Below are positions 27,453 to 36,185 of a DNA stretch of 64,000 nt, in pieces. The translations under genes were made by a program, and so were the position numbers. Positions within the stretch are counted from its first letter, which is position 1, and each line of letters begins with the position of its first letter. This stretch comes from CAMCXE01 sp036520615 (GTDB lineage: Bacteria; Pseudomonadota; Gammaproteobacteria; Pseudomonadales; Cellvibrionaceae). The DNA lies in contig DATDJI010000017.1 of the NCBI GenBank assembly GCA_036520615.1, positions 1 through 64,000 on the forward strand, read 5' to 3'. Under the pieces are notes generated by a model that saw only the letters and a list, made by a program, of their open reading frames with translations, was not told the DNA's origin and did not search any database.

Positions 27453-27760
27453 AAGGTATGTTTTTGCCTCGGCAGCGCAGGTTTGCAGTGGGGTGTCGAT
27501 GTTTGATGCTTTGGTTGCCGGTTTCTAATAGGCATTGAGGTGTAGCAAATTCTCCTTTTGCCTGGAAAATGTCTGCCGGGCTAAATAGCGTTAGGTGTTA
27601 CGTATTTACCTGGTTACCTATTCTGAGAAGTGGCTCAATTGCTCTTTTTGTTTAATCTAAGTATAAACAATGCAAATTTCATCGGAGGTTTGTGGGGCAC
27701 CAAGGTCTTTGCCAGCCTGTAAGCGCTAGCAAACAATTTCGTACTAGCTTCTTCAATTGT

Positions 27761-27785
27761 GTTAGGCGGATTATTTCCGCCTAAC
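27761..27785. repeat. Perfect 10-bp-arm hairpin upstream of the RloC-like gene
   Basis: GTTAGGCGGA and TCCGCCTAAC flank the loop TTATT, 29 bp before the ATG at 27815. GTTAGGC and GCCTAAC fit the integron core-site consensus (GTTRRRY and RYYYAAC), but the order and spacing are not those of an attC site. It could be a terminator-like or regulatory hairpin. Confidence 0.6.
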
Positions 27786-27814
27786 AAACTGTTATGCCTC
27801 TGGAGATACTGTAA

Positions 27815-29993
27815 ATGATATCCAAACTTCGAATGGATGGGGTTGCCAGCTACAAAAATGCAGCAATAATTGAAACAGATAAAAAAGTCAATCTAGTGTA
27901 TGGATTAAATGGCACAGGGAAAAGCACGATATCAAACTACTTATACGATAGAGACGGAAGTGAATTCAATAAATGTTCGGTTGATGTAGCAGATGATGAG
28001 GAAATCCTCGTTTACAACCAAAAATTTATTAAAGACCACTTCTATGAGGCTGATAGCCTCAAGGGTATTTTTAGCCTTTCGAAAGAAAACAAAGAGGTTG
28101 AGGAAAAGATCAAAGCAGCTGAAATAGAGCTAGATAGCTTGCTTGAAACTGAAACAAATGAAAACAATGCAATAGCCAATGAAGAACAACGCATAAATGA
28201 TTTTAAAAGTGGATCAAGTGAAACCACATGGGAAATAAAAAAGAAATACACAGGTGGCGATAGGGTTCTAGAGTTTTGTTTAGATAGCTTAAAAGGGAAA
28301 AAGGAAACTTTATTTGATTATTTAGCGGCCATAGCAAAGCCGGAACGGAAGTCAAGCCAAGTAAAATCGAAACAATTAAAAAGGATGCCGAGGCAATACA
28401 GGGGGATTCTGTTCAATCGTATGATCTGCTTCAAACAGTACAGCTAGATTCAGAGGGTATTGAATTGCATAATATCTATAGCGAAATTGTGGTAGGCAGC
28501 ACCGATAGCCCTATTTCTTCGCTTATAGAAAAACTCAACAACTCTGATTGGGTTCGACAAGGGCTTAACTATATAGGTGAAGTTGAAGCAGGCGAATCGT
28601 TAGAGTGTCCATTTTGTCAAGAGAAAACTATAACCAAGGAACTTTCACTTAAAATATCCGACTATTTTGATGAGGCTTTTAATGATTCAATTGCGCTAAT
28701 CTCAAATCATCTTACGGAATATGAAAATGCAGTCAGTAACTTGCTGCCTCTGGCAACATACAAAAGCAACCCCTTTGCAAAGAATCGCTCGGCAGAATTA
28801 TCACAAAAACACGGAGCTTTAGAAAAGAATATAACTAGCAATCTAGCCACCATTAAAAAGAAAATATCCACGCCAAGTCTGTCGCTATCCCCAACAAACA
28901 CTGCGGTTTCACTGCAGGAATTCAATGAATTAATCGCGAAAATAAACACTGACATTTCCGCACATAACGATCGGCTTAAAAACGTTGCAGAAGAGATAAC
29001 AACATTAAAGCGCGAGTTTTGGCATTTGATGAGGTGGGAATATGATCAAACGATAGCTCCATGGCTATCCGAAAAAGAAAAATCTGACAGGGTCCTTTCG
29101 GAGTCAAAATCCAGAAAAAATAAGATCGCAGAAAACATTAAAACAAAGCGAAACAACATTTCCGCCCTTCAAAAATTAACAGTAAATATTGATGCCGCAA
29201 TTCTTGGCATAAATAATGGATTGGAAAATCTAGGAATTACAGGCTTCTCCATAAAAAACATCACGACCCCCTTTATAAAATAGTCCGAACGGGAGCAGAG
29301 GACGCAGAATTCCTGTCACTTAGCGAGGGAGAAAAGATGATTATTAGCTTTCTATATTTTTGCGAGCTTTGCAAAGGAAAAAAGTCCGCAAGCGAAACAA
29401 AGAAAAGGAGAATTGTTATTATTGACGATCCAATATCTAGCCTTTCCCATATTTTTGTATTCAACATCGGACAGATGCTAAAAACAGAATTTTTTCGATC
29501 AGAAAGCATTGAGCAGGTTTTTGTGCTAACCCATAGCTTGTATTTTTTCTACGAACTAACAGATACGAATCATGACCGAAGAAGAAAAACACAAAATTTA
29601 TTCCGGCTATCGAAAAACGATCAAGGTAGCAGCCTTTCGAATATGAAGTACGAAGAAATACAAAATGATTACCACTCTTACTGGCTTGTTGTAACTGATC
29701 AAAGTCAGCCGCCAGCACTAATAGCAAACTGTATGCAAAATATTCTTGAATATTTTTTTAACTTCGTGCAAAAAGCTGACTTTAGCAACGTAATTCAGAT
29801 GCCAGAGCTTCAAGGTAATAGGTATCAAGCGTTCTGCCGATATATAAATCGGGAATCTCACTCTCTTGGACAAAACATATTTGATTACAAGGAGTTCAAC
29901 TATGATGATTTTCGAGATGGTCTAAGATTGGTGTTTGAGGCTTCAGGCTATCCTGAACACTATAAGAAAATGACACAGGTACTTTCAGCTTGA
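27815..29993 (+). pseudogene. RloC-like anticodon nuclease/AAA ATPase (COG4694), broken by two frameshifts
   Basis: Three consecutive open frames (27815-28447, 28465-29283, 29337-29993) together encode one protein of about 725 residues. Piece 1 has the ABC-type Walker A GLNGTGKST and NQKFIKDHF. Piece 2 is a long coiled coil around a zinc-hook-like CPFC. Reading past its stop in the next frame gives FLSLSEGEKM, the ABC signature. Piece 3 has Walker B RIVIIDDPISSLSH and VLTHSLYFFYELT. Its C-terminal helix holds RYINRESH (R-x6-H), compatible with the HEPN-type nuclease site of PrrC/RloC. Intact RloC cuts out the wobble nucleotide of tRNA during phage infection or DNA damage. Both lesions equal loss of one base: near 28330-28345, and in the C5T3 run near 29266-29273. 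GGAG precedes the first ATG by 9 bases. Sequencing error is possible. DNA here is visibly more AT-rich than neighbouring housekeeping genes. Confidence 0.8.
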
Positions 29994-30228
29994 TAAAAAA
30001 GCAAAAATAAGGTTTTCAACTTCACGCCTACGGCACCGGACGCCGCAAATCTGATGTTTAAACCAAGATATAACTACAACAGCAGAAACTGCCATGCAAA
30101 GAAGATTTTATTCGCAGAACGAAACGTTTTATGCAAAGTAGATACCGTGTGTTAAAGGCGAAAAAACGCGTAAGTTGGGTTTGCTGTAACGCGCAAGCCG
30201 GATCAATTTTAATTCGAAGAAAAACAGT

Positions 30229-30256
30229 AGGGTAGATTCGCGAAGCAATCTACCCT
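30229..30256. repeat. Dispersed palindromic repeat, type 1
   Basis: AGGGTAGATT and AATCTACCCT (10-bp arms) around CGCGAAGC. A half-copy (CGCTTCGCTGCGGATCTACC) lies at 30320-30339. This resembles the widespread GGTGGATTACGC-type intergenic repeats of proteobacteria. Confidence 0.7.
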
Positions 30257-30366
30257 CGGTATTACTGTGGTGAATTGGTTTTTTTAAATCTGGTTCGCTG
30301 CCTCGCCATGATAGACTGTCGCTTCGCTGCGGATCTACCCTACATTAAACGCGTAAGCTTTGTAGG

Positions 30367-30386
30367 GCGCGTTGTCACCAACGCGC
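30367..30386. repeat. Dispersed palindromic repeat, type 2
   Basis: GCGCGTTG and CAACGCGC around TCAC, preceded by GTAGG. It belongs to the same family of short dispersed hairpins. Confidence 0.65.
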
Positions 30387-30477
30387 ACAGTGCTTCTCTC
30401 ACAATATTTTTGCGCGCACATGAGTTTTATTGTGCGAATTTTTTTGTTGGGTTTTTGCTTGGCTGGAGATGCTGTGC

Positions 30478-30503
30478 GCGGGTTACGCCTACGGCTAACC
30501 CGC
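30478..30503. repeat. Dispersed palindromic repeat, type 3
   Basis: GCGGGTTA and TAACCCGC (8-bp arms) around CGCCTACGGC, followed by CCTACAG. The sequence is common as an intergenic repeat in many proteobacteria. Confidence 0.7.
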
Positions 30504-30744
30504 CCTACAGTCTTATCCCGCTGCAATAATTCACGAAAAAAATACGTGCCTCAAAGAATATAATTTCTGCGAAAATGCATAAACCCCTTGTTAATATTAG
30601 CTTATTGGAAAAGCGCAGCGCCTTGCTACGTGAATGTCGTCCCAAAATCGCGACATTAACCTGTGCATTGTACTCGCGGATAGATCATGGAAGGCGCCTG
30701 CGGGTGTTTCGACCTGCCTTAATGCGACTGCACATTTTTGTCGG

Positions 30745-31410
30745 TTAGATTTTTAATGTTGCCAAATGCAGATGCGTTTTATATGTCTTCTCTACCGTGC
30801 CATCGTTTGATGCGACGCCAAATACATGCTTGGTCTTTTCGTCAACAGTAACTGAAGTCGCAGTCCCTTGATTTTGAAGAGCGTCATGAAGATCCTGTTT
30901 CGGGATTTTGTTATTTACGTTGTTGCTAAATATCCAGAAATTAATGCTTCCGCTTACACCCAGTCTTTTGGCCGCCTCAACAAGGGCAATCGTAACGGAG
31001 GAGTAGAGCTTTTTGTTGGCATGGACTCTGGCCTGATCGCCCATTTCATGTTCGGACTCTACATTTAAATTCTTTACATAAACATCGCCAATAATATCCT
31101 TTGCGCTGACGTTAAAATAATTTTTGGCAATTGAAACAGCAGTATAAATATCTTCGGGTTTAGTTGCGTCGATTTCGAAGACCCAAACTTCTTTGTCGAT
31201 AACGTGTGCGTCTTTAGTGGTTCCCTCTATTGTCTTCTCAAAAGTGGCTGAACCTCTTGCATATTTTGACTTCCACACACTCAGAGAGATGAGCGTCGTG
31301 CGCAATATGTATTTCTTTATTTTTTGCCCGCCATCTAAAATTAAATTCACATCCACTCGGTAATCGTGAAAACCCTCAGCGATTGACATTGCGCCTTGTT
31401 GTCCATTCAT
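30745..31410 (-). CDS. Unrecognised protein, last gene of the hcp cassette
   Basis: 221 residues, starting MNGQQGAMSIAEGFHDYRVD. I do not recognise the family. There is no signal peptide or membrane segment. The N-terminal half looks beta-rich (YRVDVNLILDGGQKIKKYIL). The middle is mixed alpha/beta, and the end is a beta segment with Thr and His (KTYKTHLHLATLKI). It begins 2 bp after the 111-residue gene, so the two are probably translated as a pair. Given their place behind hcp and a candidate effector, they may be a second effector-immunity or accessory pair; that is inference only. Confidence 0.7.
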   Translation of the reverse strand: MNGQQGAMSIAEGFHDYRVDVNLILDGGQKIKKYILRTTLISLSVWKSKYARGSATFEKTIEGTTKDAHVIDKEVWVFEIDATKPEDIYTAVSIAKNYFNVSAKDIIGDVYVKNLNVESEHEMGDQARVHANKKLYSSVTIALVEAAKRLGVSGSINFWIFSNNVNNKIPKQDLHDALQNQGTATSVTVDEKTKHVFGVASNDGTVEKTYKTHLHLATLKI

Positions 31411-31412
31411 GG

Positions 31413-31748
31413 TTAATTCTCCTCGCTATCGAGCGCTTCTGATGAAAAGCCGCAGGTGTAATGTATTTTATTAGATTGCAAAGCGTTGCTGGCGGCGTGG
31501 TTAATTTGGCGGCCTTCGAGTATATCGTTAGAGAAGTTTTTCGGCTCCCACTGCTCGCATTTCCATAGTTCTAAGATGGCCATTTTTTGATTGGCGAGAT
31601 AGGTTTCAAATAGTGTTAAAGCTTCTTTCATATCAACTGCAGGCACAACTCCTACGCCCTGCATAAACGTAGAGCCGTCATCGTTCATTGGGGAATCAGC
31701 TGATAAAGACGCTTTGTGGTGTATTAACCAAATAGACTTAACAACCAC
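31413..31748 (-). CDS. Unrecognised small protein in the hcp cassette
   Basis: 111 residues, no signal peptide. Recognisable features are a C-terminal CGFSSEALDSEEN segment and a helix ALTLFETYLANQKMAILELW. It has two cysteines and many Trp. It lies 133 bp after the lipoprotein gene and 2 bp before the 221-residue gene. The family and function are unknown. Confidence 0.65.
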   Translation of the reverse strand: MVVKSIWLIHHKASLSADSPMNDDGSTFMQGVGVVPAVDMKEALTLFETYLANQKMAILELWKCEQWEPKNFSNDILEGRQINHAASNALQSNKIHYTCGFSSEALDSEEN

Positions 31749-31881
31749 GTAAACCTCCTATAAATTTAATTTACTGTTTTAGGGTGTAGTTCGTCGGTGG
31801 GGCGAGCCCCAATATTTCTTCTACATCTACACGCTCTACACGGAGAAAATTCATATTTAACGCCGCCTAGGTACTAGGCAC

Positions 31882-32355
31882 TTAAAACCATTCGTTATTT
31901 TCAATACTAGTAAGCTGGTTAACCTTGCCATTTGCGTCGAAGGTTAGAACATTGCCGGGGGAATTAAATTCGGGAACACTTAAATCCCCCCAGACTAACA
32001 ATTGATTTCCCTTGCAGGTTAAAGGTCGGCTTTGCGTGTATTCGATCCGATTAAGCACCGACAAATCCTCGCTTAACACAACAATAGAATTTACGCCGCG
32101 CGACACCGTGGGGCTGCGCACGAGCTCACGCAGATCCACAATAGGTAATTGCTTGCCGTTAACCTGCAGATTACATACGTGGCTTAGATGAGCCAGCGCG
32201 CGCAACGGGTCCGTAATATTTTTTTGCTTGAATACTTTAACTAGTGTATCGCGATCGGTTAAACCGCTTGATAACTCCGCTTGCGCGCTGGGTTTAGTAC
32301 TTACAGCGCAAGCAGACAAACCGGCTATTAGCCAAAACAATGCAATTAGTTTCAT
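31882..32355 (-). CDS. Lipoprotein, candidate immunity protein of the adjacent effector
   Basis: 157 residues. MKLIALFWLIAGLSAC is a lipoprotein signal with lipobox LSAC (Cys16). The mature part has two more cysteines (HVCNLQV and LTCKGN) and a predicted mixed beta fold; I do not recognise a family. It begins 4 bp after the LysM/transglycosylase-like gene, so the two are translated together. Periplasmic immunity proteins against peptidoglycan-degrading T6SS effectors are usually exported and encoded immediately downstream of the effector, which is exactly this position. The immunity role is inference. Confidence 0.7.
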   Translation of the reverse strand: MKLIALFWLIAGLSACAVSTKPSAQAELSSGLTDRDTLVKVFKQKNITDPLRALAHLSHVCNLQVNGKQLPIVDLRELVRSPTVSRGVNSIVVLSEDLSVLNRIEYTQSRPLTCKGNQLLVWGDLSVPEFNSPGNVLTFDANGKVNQLTSIENNEWF

Positions 32356-32359
32356 TCGG

Positions 32360-33067
32360 TTACCGTTTTAAATGGGGAATAACATCGCTGAGAATAAATT
32401 TAAGCTTGTCAGCATAGTTAGCATCACCACCACCATTGTAGCGGTCGGCAATAGTGTCAGCGGTAAAATCATACCACCCGGTGATGACTCGTGTCGTTTT
32501 AGCTTTTATGTACTTAAGCTTCATTTTCGGTTGAATAATACCGCTGGCGGCGGGGTTTTGCTTTTTTATTTCTTCAAGCGTAGTACCAACCTTGTTGGCA
32601 ATTTTATCCAGGTTATCACCTGGTAACACTACATATTCATAGACCTTACCATCCTTCGCATCGCGTATCGACTGGAACAGGGATTTGGCCATGCGGGTAT
32701 ATAAATAGGCTATGCCTGCTTCGATATTTAACTGGGCGTCATCAATGGATTTTTCGCTTAAGGATTTTTTTAATGTATCACTCATAATAAGTTCAGATCC
32801 TTCCGAACCCTTTTTAAGTACAGCATATGCTGGGTCGCCGGTATTACCGATTTGGATAACTCGCGTTGCCCAGCTTGCGCTACTTACACCACCGCTTTCC
32901 GTCCACACCATGGCTTTTATCAAAAGCCAATTTACCTTGTCCTTAAGAGCGGGAAATTTTTTCTCATACAACGCTACCTGCGCCTTTATAGTTACATCGT
33001 AGGCATCCCACTTGGCATCCTTGATGGCCATAAGCATCGTGTCTTTCCATTTTTGATTAATCGCCAT
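32360..33067 (-). CDS. Lysozyme/lytic-transglycosylase-like protein with LysM domain, candidate T6SS effector
   Basis: 235 residues without a signal peptide. Residues 35-130 resemble a lytic transglycosylase/lysozyme fold: the candidate catalytic Glu in WTESGG, RVIQIGNTGDPAY, and NIEAGIAYLYTRMA. Residues 145-190 form a LysM peptidoglycan-binding domain (VVLPGDNLDKIANKVGTTLE). The tail contains DRYNGGGDANYADKL, a motif seen in cell-wall glycosidases. A peptidoglycan hydrolase that lacks an export signal and follows hcp is the classical pattern of a T6SS effector carried in the Hcp tube. The lipoprotein gene 4 bp downstream would be its immunity partner. A 126-bp gap with a hairpin separates it from hcp. 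Confidence 0.75.
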   Translation of the reverse strand: MAINQKWKDTMLMAIKDAKWDAYDVTIKAQVALYEKKFPALKDKVNWLLIKAMVWTESGGVSSASWATRVIQIGNTGDPAYAVLKKGSEGSELIMSDTLKKSLSEKSIDDAQLNIEAGIAYLYTRMAKSLFQSIRDAKDGKVYEYVVLPGDNLDKIANKVGTTLEEIKKQNPAASGIIQPKMKLKYIKAKTTRVITGWYDFTADTIADRYNGGGDANYADKLKFILSDVIPHLKR

Positions 33068-33106
33068 GACTTATTACTCCTAGAATTGGATGACTAAAAT
33101 GTACTA

Positions 33107-33134
33107 TTAGAGCGGCCTATATATGCCGCTCTAA
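33107..33134 (-). terminator. Stem-loop between hcp and the candidate effector gene
   Basis: Perfect 10-bp arms TTAGAGCGGC and GCCGCTCTAA around an AT-only loop. Read on the minus strand it is followed only by a short, broken T stretch, so it is probably a partial terminator or mRNA-stabilising hairpin. It could keep hcp expression above that of the downstream genes. Confidence 0.55.
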
Positions 33135-33193
33135 TTAGGCTGCATGAGCGCGTCCCTACAACCGACCCTGGTTAATTCCTAAATAAAATTGCG

Positions 33194-33676
33194 TTAGATA
33201 GGTTTAGCGGTAGCTAAATCGTAGCCTACACGTTGCGGGTTAGAATTTTTATTGGCGGTATCAAAATCGTTATAATTCACTTCAATTTTTGCAAAGCTTA
33301 TAGAAATGCTTTCCTGTGGGTCGCCATCACCAGGTGCGCTGATCGAATAGCCGCTAACGATACAGTCGGTTAAATCGATATTCATGTATTCAACAACTTT
33401 ATCTACGCCGGTTTGTACAAATTTAAACTTGGCCGTTTTACCAGCAGAACCAACAACTGATTCACGGAAAAAATCTGTAACGGAATTGTCGGCAGATTTA
33501 GTAATAGTTACTTCACTAATGGATGGGCGTGTAGCTTCGCGGTTGGCGAGATTACCAGGCTCCATACTTACACCGCGGCCAACGCCAAATTGTAACGATG
33601 AGATTTGAATATGATCTTTATAACCATCAGCGGTTACATTGCCTTTAATGCCTTCGTATATAAGATAGATAGCCAT
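33194..33676 (-). CDS. hcp: Type VI secretion tube protein Hcp
   Basis: 160 residues starting MAIYLIYEGIKGNVTADGYK, with the family patterns HIQISSLQFGVGRGVSME, REATRPSISEVTITK and YSISAPGDGDPQESISISFAKIEVNY. Hcp hexamers stack into the inner tube of the T6SS and carry small effectors in their lumen. No other T6SS structural gene is in the window, so this is an orphan hcp that depends on a system encoded elsewhere. GGAGAG precedes the ATG. It heads a probable operon with the LysM protein, the lipoprotein and two unknown genes. Confidence 0.93.
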   Translation of the reverse strand: MAIYLIYEGIKGNVTADGYKDHIQISSLQFGVGRGVSMEPGNLANREATRPSISEVTITKSADNSVTDFFRESVVGSAGKTAKFKFVQTGVDKVVEYMNIDLTDCIVSGYSISAPGDGDPQESISISFAKIEVNYNDFDTANKNSNPQRVGYDLATAKPI

Positions 33677-34181
33677 AATTACTCTCCAATAAAATTAAAT
33701 AAATTAATGTGTGATACTTAAAAACGCGTTTTATAAAACGGTGCAAGACTCGTTGAAATGAATACTAGCGAATGTTTATCAGGGCAACAATAGGTGCTTT
33801 TTGGTTGGCAAAGTCGGTGGGCATGAGTGTAAAAAAGCTCGTCTGTTAGTGCTTGCACACGCTGAAAATTGAAATGGAATCTTTGATGTTCTACAGGCTG
33901 CAGACTTTGCAGGGCCACAGAAACAATTCCTGCACGATCGGTAAGTTTCCATTTTAGATATGCGCAAAAATGTTTTCAGAAGGGTTAGTAGATGGGGGAA
34001 AGCGCGGTAAATTTATTTTTAGCATACAATCAAAAATGTGACGCACGCCTCAAATTAAATACTGTTGGTTAAATTTGGTGGTGGGAATATTTTTCAACCC
34101 CATGCCCTATCACACTATTTGCGTTGTGCAGAAGCGTGTAGGCCGATTTATAAACGGGGGCGCTATGCAGTAATGTGAATA
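33677..34181. other. Intergenic region upstream of hcp
   Basis: 505 bp between hcp and the 3' end of the hybrid kinase gene. A 66-codon minus-strand open frame (33718-33918) has no recognised family or convincing start and I do not call it. The hcp promoter should lie here; no specific sigma-54 or other box was recognised. Confidence 0.5.
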
Positions 34182-36143
34182 TCAGTGTTGCACCACCAGT
34201 AAATGATTAATCAACGCCCGCAACCGAGCAGGTTTAAACGGCTTGCTTACGGCGTAAAAGCCGCTGTCCGTAATAGCTTGCCAAATTTCTGAGTCATCCG
34301 CCCCGGTGACGATAAAGGCGGGGATAGTTTCGTTTAATTGTTTACGCAGCTGAATAATGGCTTGGATGCCGGTGTTATCAGGCCCCAGCTCGAAATCGGA
34401 AATAATTAAATCGGGCTTTCTGCCGCCTGCGCTTAAAAACGCGGCGGCTTTTTGCTCGCTGGCAAAATCATCTACGGCAAAACCCCATTCCTCTAAATGC
34501 TGGCGTATACCCCAGCGCACATCGTCGTGATCATCCAGCAACAAAATTCGCAGTTCTTTACGCTCGCGCATATCGGCGACATTTAATTGCGCTGCCGGAA
34601 GCGTCGCCGTATTAGGGGACATTAAATTTGGTCGTAAGGATAAATTAGGCCGCGAGGATATGCGCGGCTGGCGCCTGCCGCTGTTTACCAGCGGTACCAA
34701 TAAGCGAAATACCGTGCCGCGGCCCGGGGTGGAATGTACTGATAACGTATAGCCTAGGCTGTCGACAAATTGTTTAACGATGGCAAGGCCCATACCGAAG
34801 CCGCCGCGCACTTCGCGATCGTCCTCGCTCACCTGCATATATTTATGAAATATCTGCTCTTGTTGATGGGCGGGAATACCGCGCCCGGTATCCCAAACTT
34901 CAATGGCTAAATTATTGCCGCGCTTACGGCAGCCGAGTAATACGCCACCTTTATCGGTGTAGCGAATGGCATTACTTAATAAATTGCGGATAATGCGCTC
35001 AAGCAATATAGCGTGGGCAAGGATTTTATTATCAGGGGTGAAAAAATGCAGGCGCAGGCTTTTCTCTTGCGCGAGTGCTTCAAATTCGAGAAATAATTTA
35101 TTTAATAAAGGTTTAATTGCAATCGGCTGTGTGGCTGCCACCTGCTGGTCAAACTCGTAGCGCGCGACATCCAATACTTCTTTAAACAGGCCACTTAAAT
35201 TTTGTGTGGCTTGGCGTAATTTATCCACAATGAGCAATTGTTCTGGGTTATCAATTTTTCGCCCTAATGTTTGTACAAAAATAGTCATCGCCTGTAGCGG
35301 CTGGCGTAAATCGTGGGCGGCGCCGCCGAATAAGTCTTTAATTTGCTGATTGCGAATATGTAACGAAGCAGCCGCGGCTTCAGCCTCCGCACTTTTCTCA
35401 ACCGATACACGGTATAAATGCTCCAGGTCGCGATTATTCGTTTCAATAATACCGAGCATTTCATTAAATGATTCTCCCAGGCTGCCCACTTCATCCTGGC
35501 CGAGCACCTGCGCGCGCAGGCCTAAATTATTACTGCTGCGCACCTCATCCATTACGCCTGCTAAATCCAAAATAGGGTCTACAACACTGCGTTTTAAACG
35601 CAACGTCATTAAATAGGTAATAAACGGTGCTAATAAAATTACCAAGGCGCTGGTGAGGATCCAGGCGCGTTTGCGTTCGACAATCGTGGATAGATCTGCC
35701 GTTACCTGCACATAACCTAGATGTTGATTTTTTCGAACGATGGATTCTGCCAATTCGATGCGATCGTGCATCTCAACATGAGAAGGGTTTAATTGCGGGT
35801 CGAATGAGGTGGCGCAGGGCTCAAAATGGCTTTGAGCCCTGCGATATTGAGCGAATAACTGATGGCCTTGATCGTAAATACAGGCGTTTTGAATTGAGCT
35901 GCGCAATTCCAGGGTTTTAAGATTCTCCGTGGCGTTAGTGGCATCGCCAAAGGCCACAGCAGCGGCACTGCGCGCGGCGGTAATGCGGGCTAATACGCGA
36001 ATTTCTTCGCCTAAATCACGCTTTAAATTTTCAATATCAAAAATGAAAAAATACAGTACAGTCAGCACCGTGACCGATGCCATACCCAGGGCCACAATGC
36101 TGGAAATTTTGCGCTGGATTGGTAAGTCGCGGTAATAACGCAT
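34182..36143 (-). CDS. Hybrid sensor histidine kinase with CHASE8-like periplasmic domain and C-terminal receiver
   Basis: 653 residues. TM1 is at about 13-35 and TM2 at about 160-181, enclosing a periplasmic domain with the ITAARSAAAVAFGDATNATE pattern of CHASE8 sensors such as YfiN. HAMP spans about 182-235, followed by a coiled coil. The HisKA phospho-acceptor is H277 (AHDLRQPLQAM). The ATPase domain has N box NLLSNAIRYTDKGG, G1 DTGRGIP and G2 GFGMGLAIVKQF. The receiver (about 535-650; LRILLLDDHDDVRWG) has its acceptor Asp in LIISDFEL. It lies 42 bp after yfiR on the same strand and probably shares its transcript. By analogy with YfiR-YfiN, YfiR may hold the periplasmic domain inactive. 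The likely output is the divergent REC-GGDEF protein. Confidence 0.9.
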   Translation of the reverse strand: MRYYRDLPIQRKISSIVALGMASVTVLTVLYFFIFDIENLKRDLGEEIRVLARITAARSAAAVAFGDATNATENLKTLELRSSIQNACIYDQGHQLFAQYRRAQSHFEPCATSFDPQLNPSHVEMHDRIELAESIVRKNQHLGYVQVTADLSTIVERKRAWILTSALVILLAPFITYLMTLRLKRSVVDPILDLAGVMDEVRSSNNLGLRAQVLGQDEVGSLGESFNEMLGIIETNNRDLEHLYRVSVEKSAEAEAAAASLHIRNQQIKDLFGGAAHDLRQPLQAMTIFVQTLGRKIDNPEQLLIVDKLRQATQNLSGLFKEVLDVARYEFDQQVAATQPIAIKPLLNKLFLEFEALAQEKSLRLHFFTPDNKILAHAILLERIIRNLLSNAIRYTDKGGVLLGCRKRGNNLAIEVWDTGRGIPAHQQEQIFHKYMQVSEDDREVRGGFGMGLAIVKQFVDSLGYTLSVHSTPGRGTVFRLLVPLVNSGRRQPRISSRPNLSLRPNLMSPNTATLPAAQLNVADMRERKELRILLLDDHDDVRWGIRQHLEEWGFAVDDFASEQKAAAFLSAGGRKPDLIISDFELGPDNTGIQAIIQLRKQLNETIPAFIVTGADDSEIWQAITDSGFYAVSKPFKPARLRALINHLLVVQH

Positions 36144-36185
36144 GTAACTTTAACCGCAGTGCAGAGATATTAAAAAAATCACCGG

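Larger units (their letters stand above)
26731..27814. other. 1.1-kb repeat-rich non-coding region
   Basis: Upstream of the nitrate reductase gene and of the RloC-like pseudogene. I find no gene here. It holds the inverted repeat at 26758, two adjacent GC-rich hairpins at 27126-27163, the 42-bp tandem repeat at 27286-27452 and the hairpin at 27761-27785. These mark the left edge of an accessory region. Confidence 0.6.
29994..30744. other. Non-coding region with a cluster of short palindromic repeats
   Basis: 750 bp between the RloC-like pseudogene and the convergent T6SS-linked gene cluster. It contains at least three distinct hairpins of the GTAGGG...CCCTAC type, annotated separately, and a partial copy at 30316-30344. 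Open frames here are made only of these repeats. Confidence 0.6.

Noticed and set aside
27302..27535. 77-codon minus-strand frame across the 42-bp repeat
   Set aside because: No ribosome binding site or homology; its 14-residue period simply mirrors the DNA repeat.
27815..29283. Programmed ribosomal frameshifting in the RloC-like gene
   Set aside because: Neither lesion has a recognisable slippery heptamer with a downstream structure; decay or sequencing error is simpler.
33718..33918. 66-codon frame between hcp and the kinase gene
   Set aside because: An overlapping alternative frame of similar quality exists, with no convincing ribosome binding site or recognised motif.
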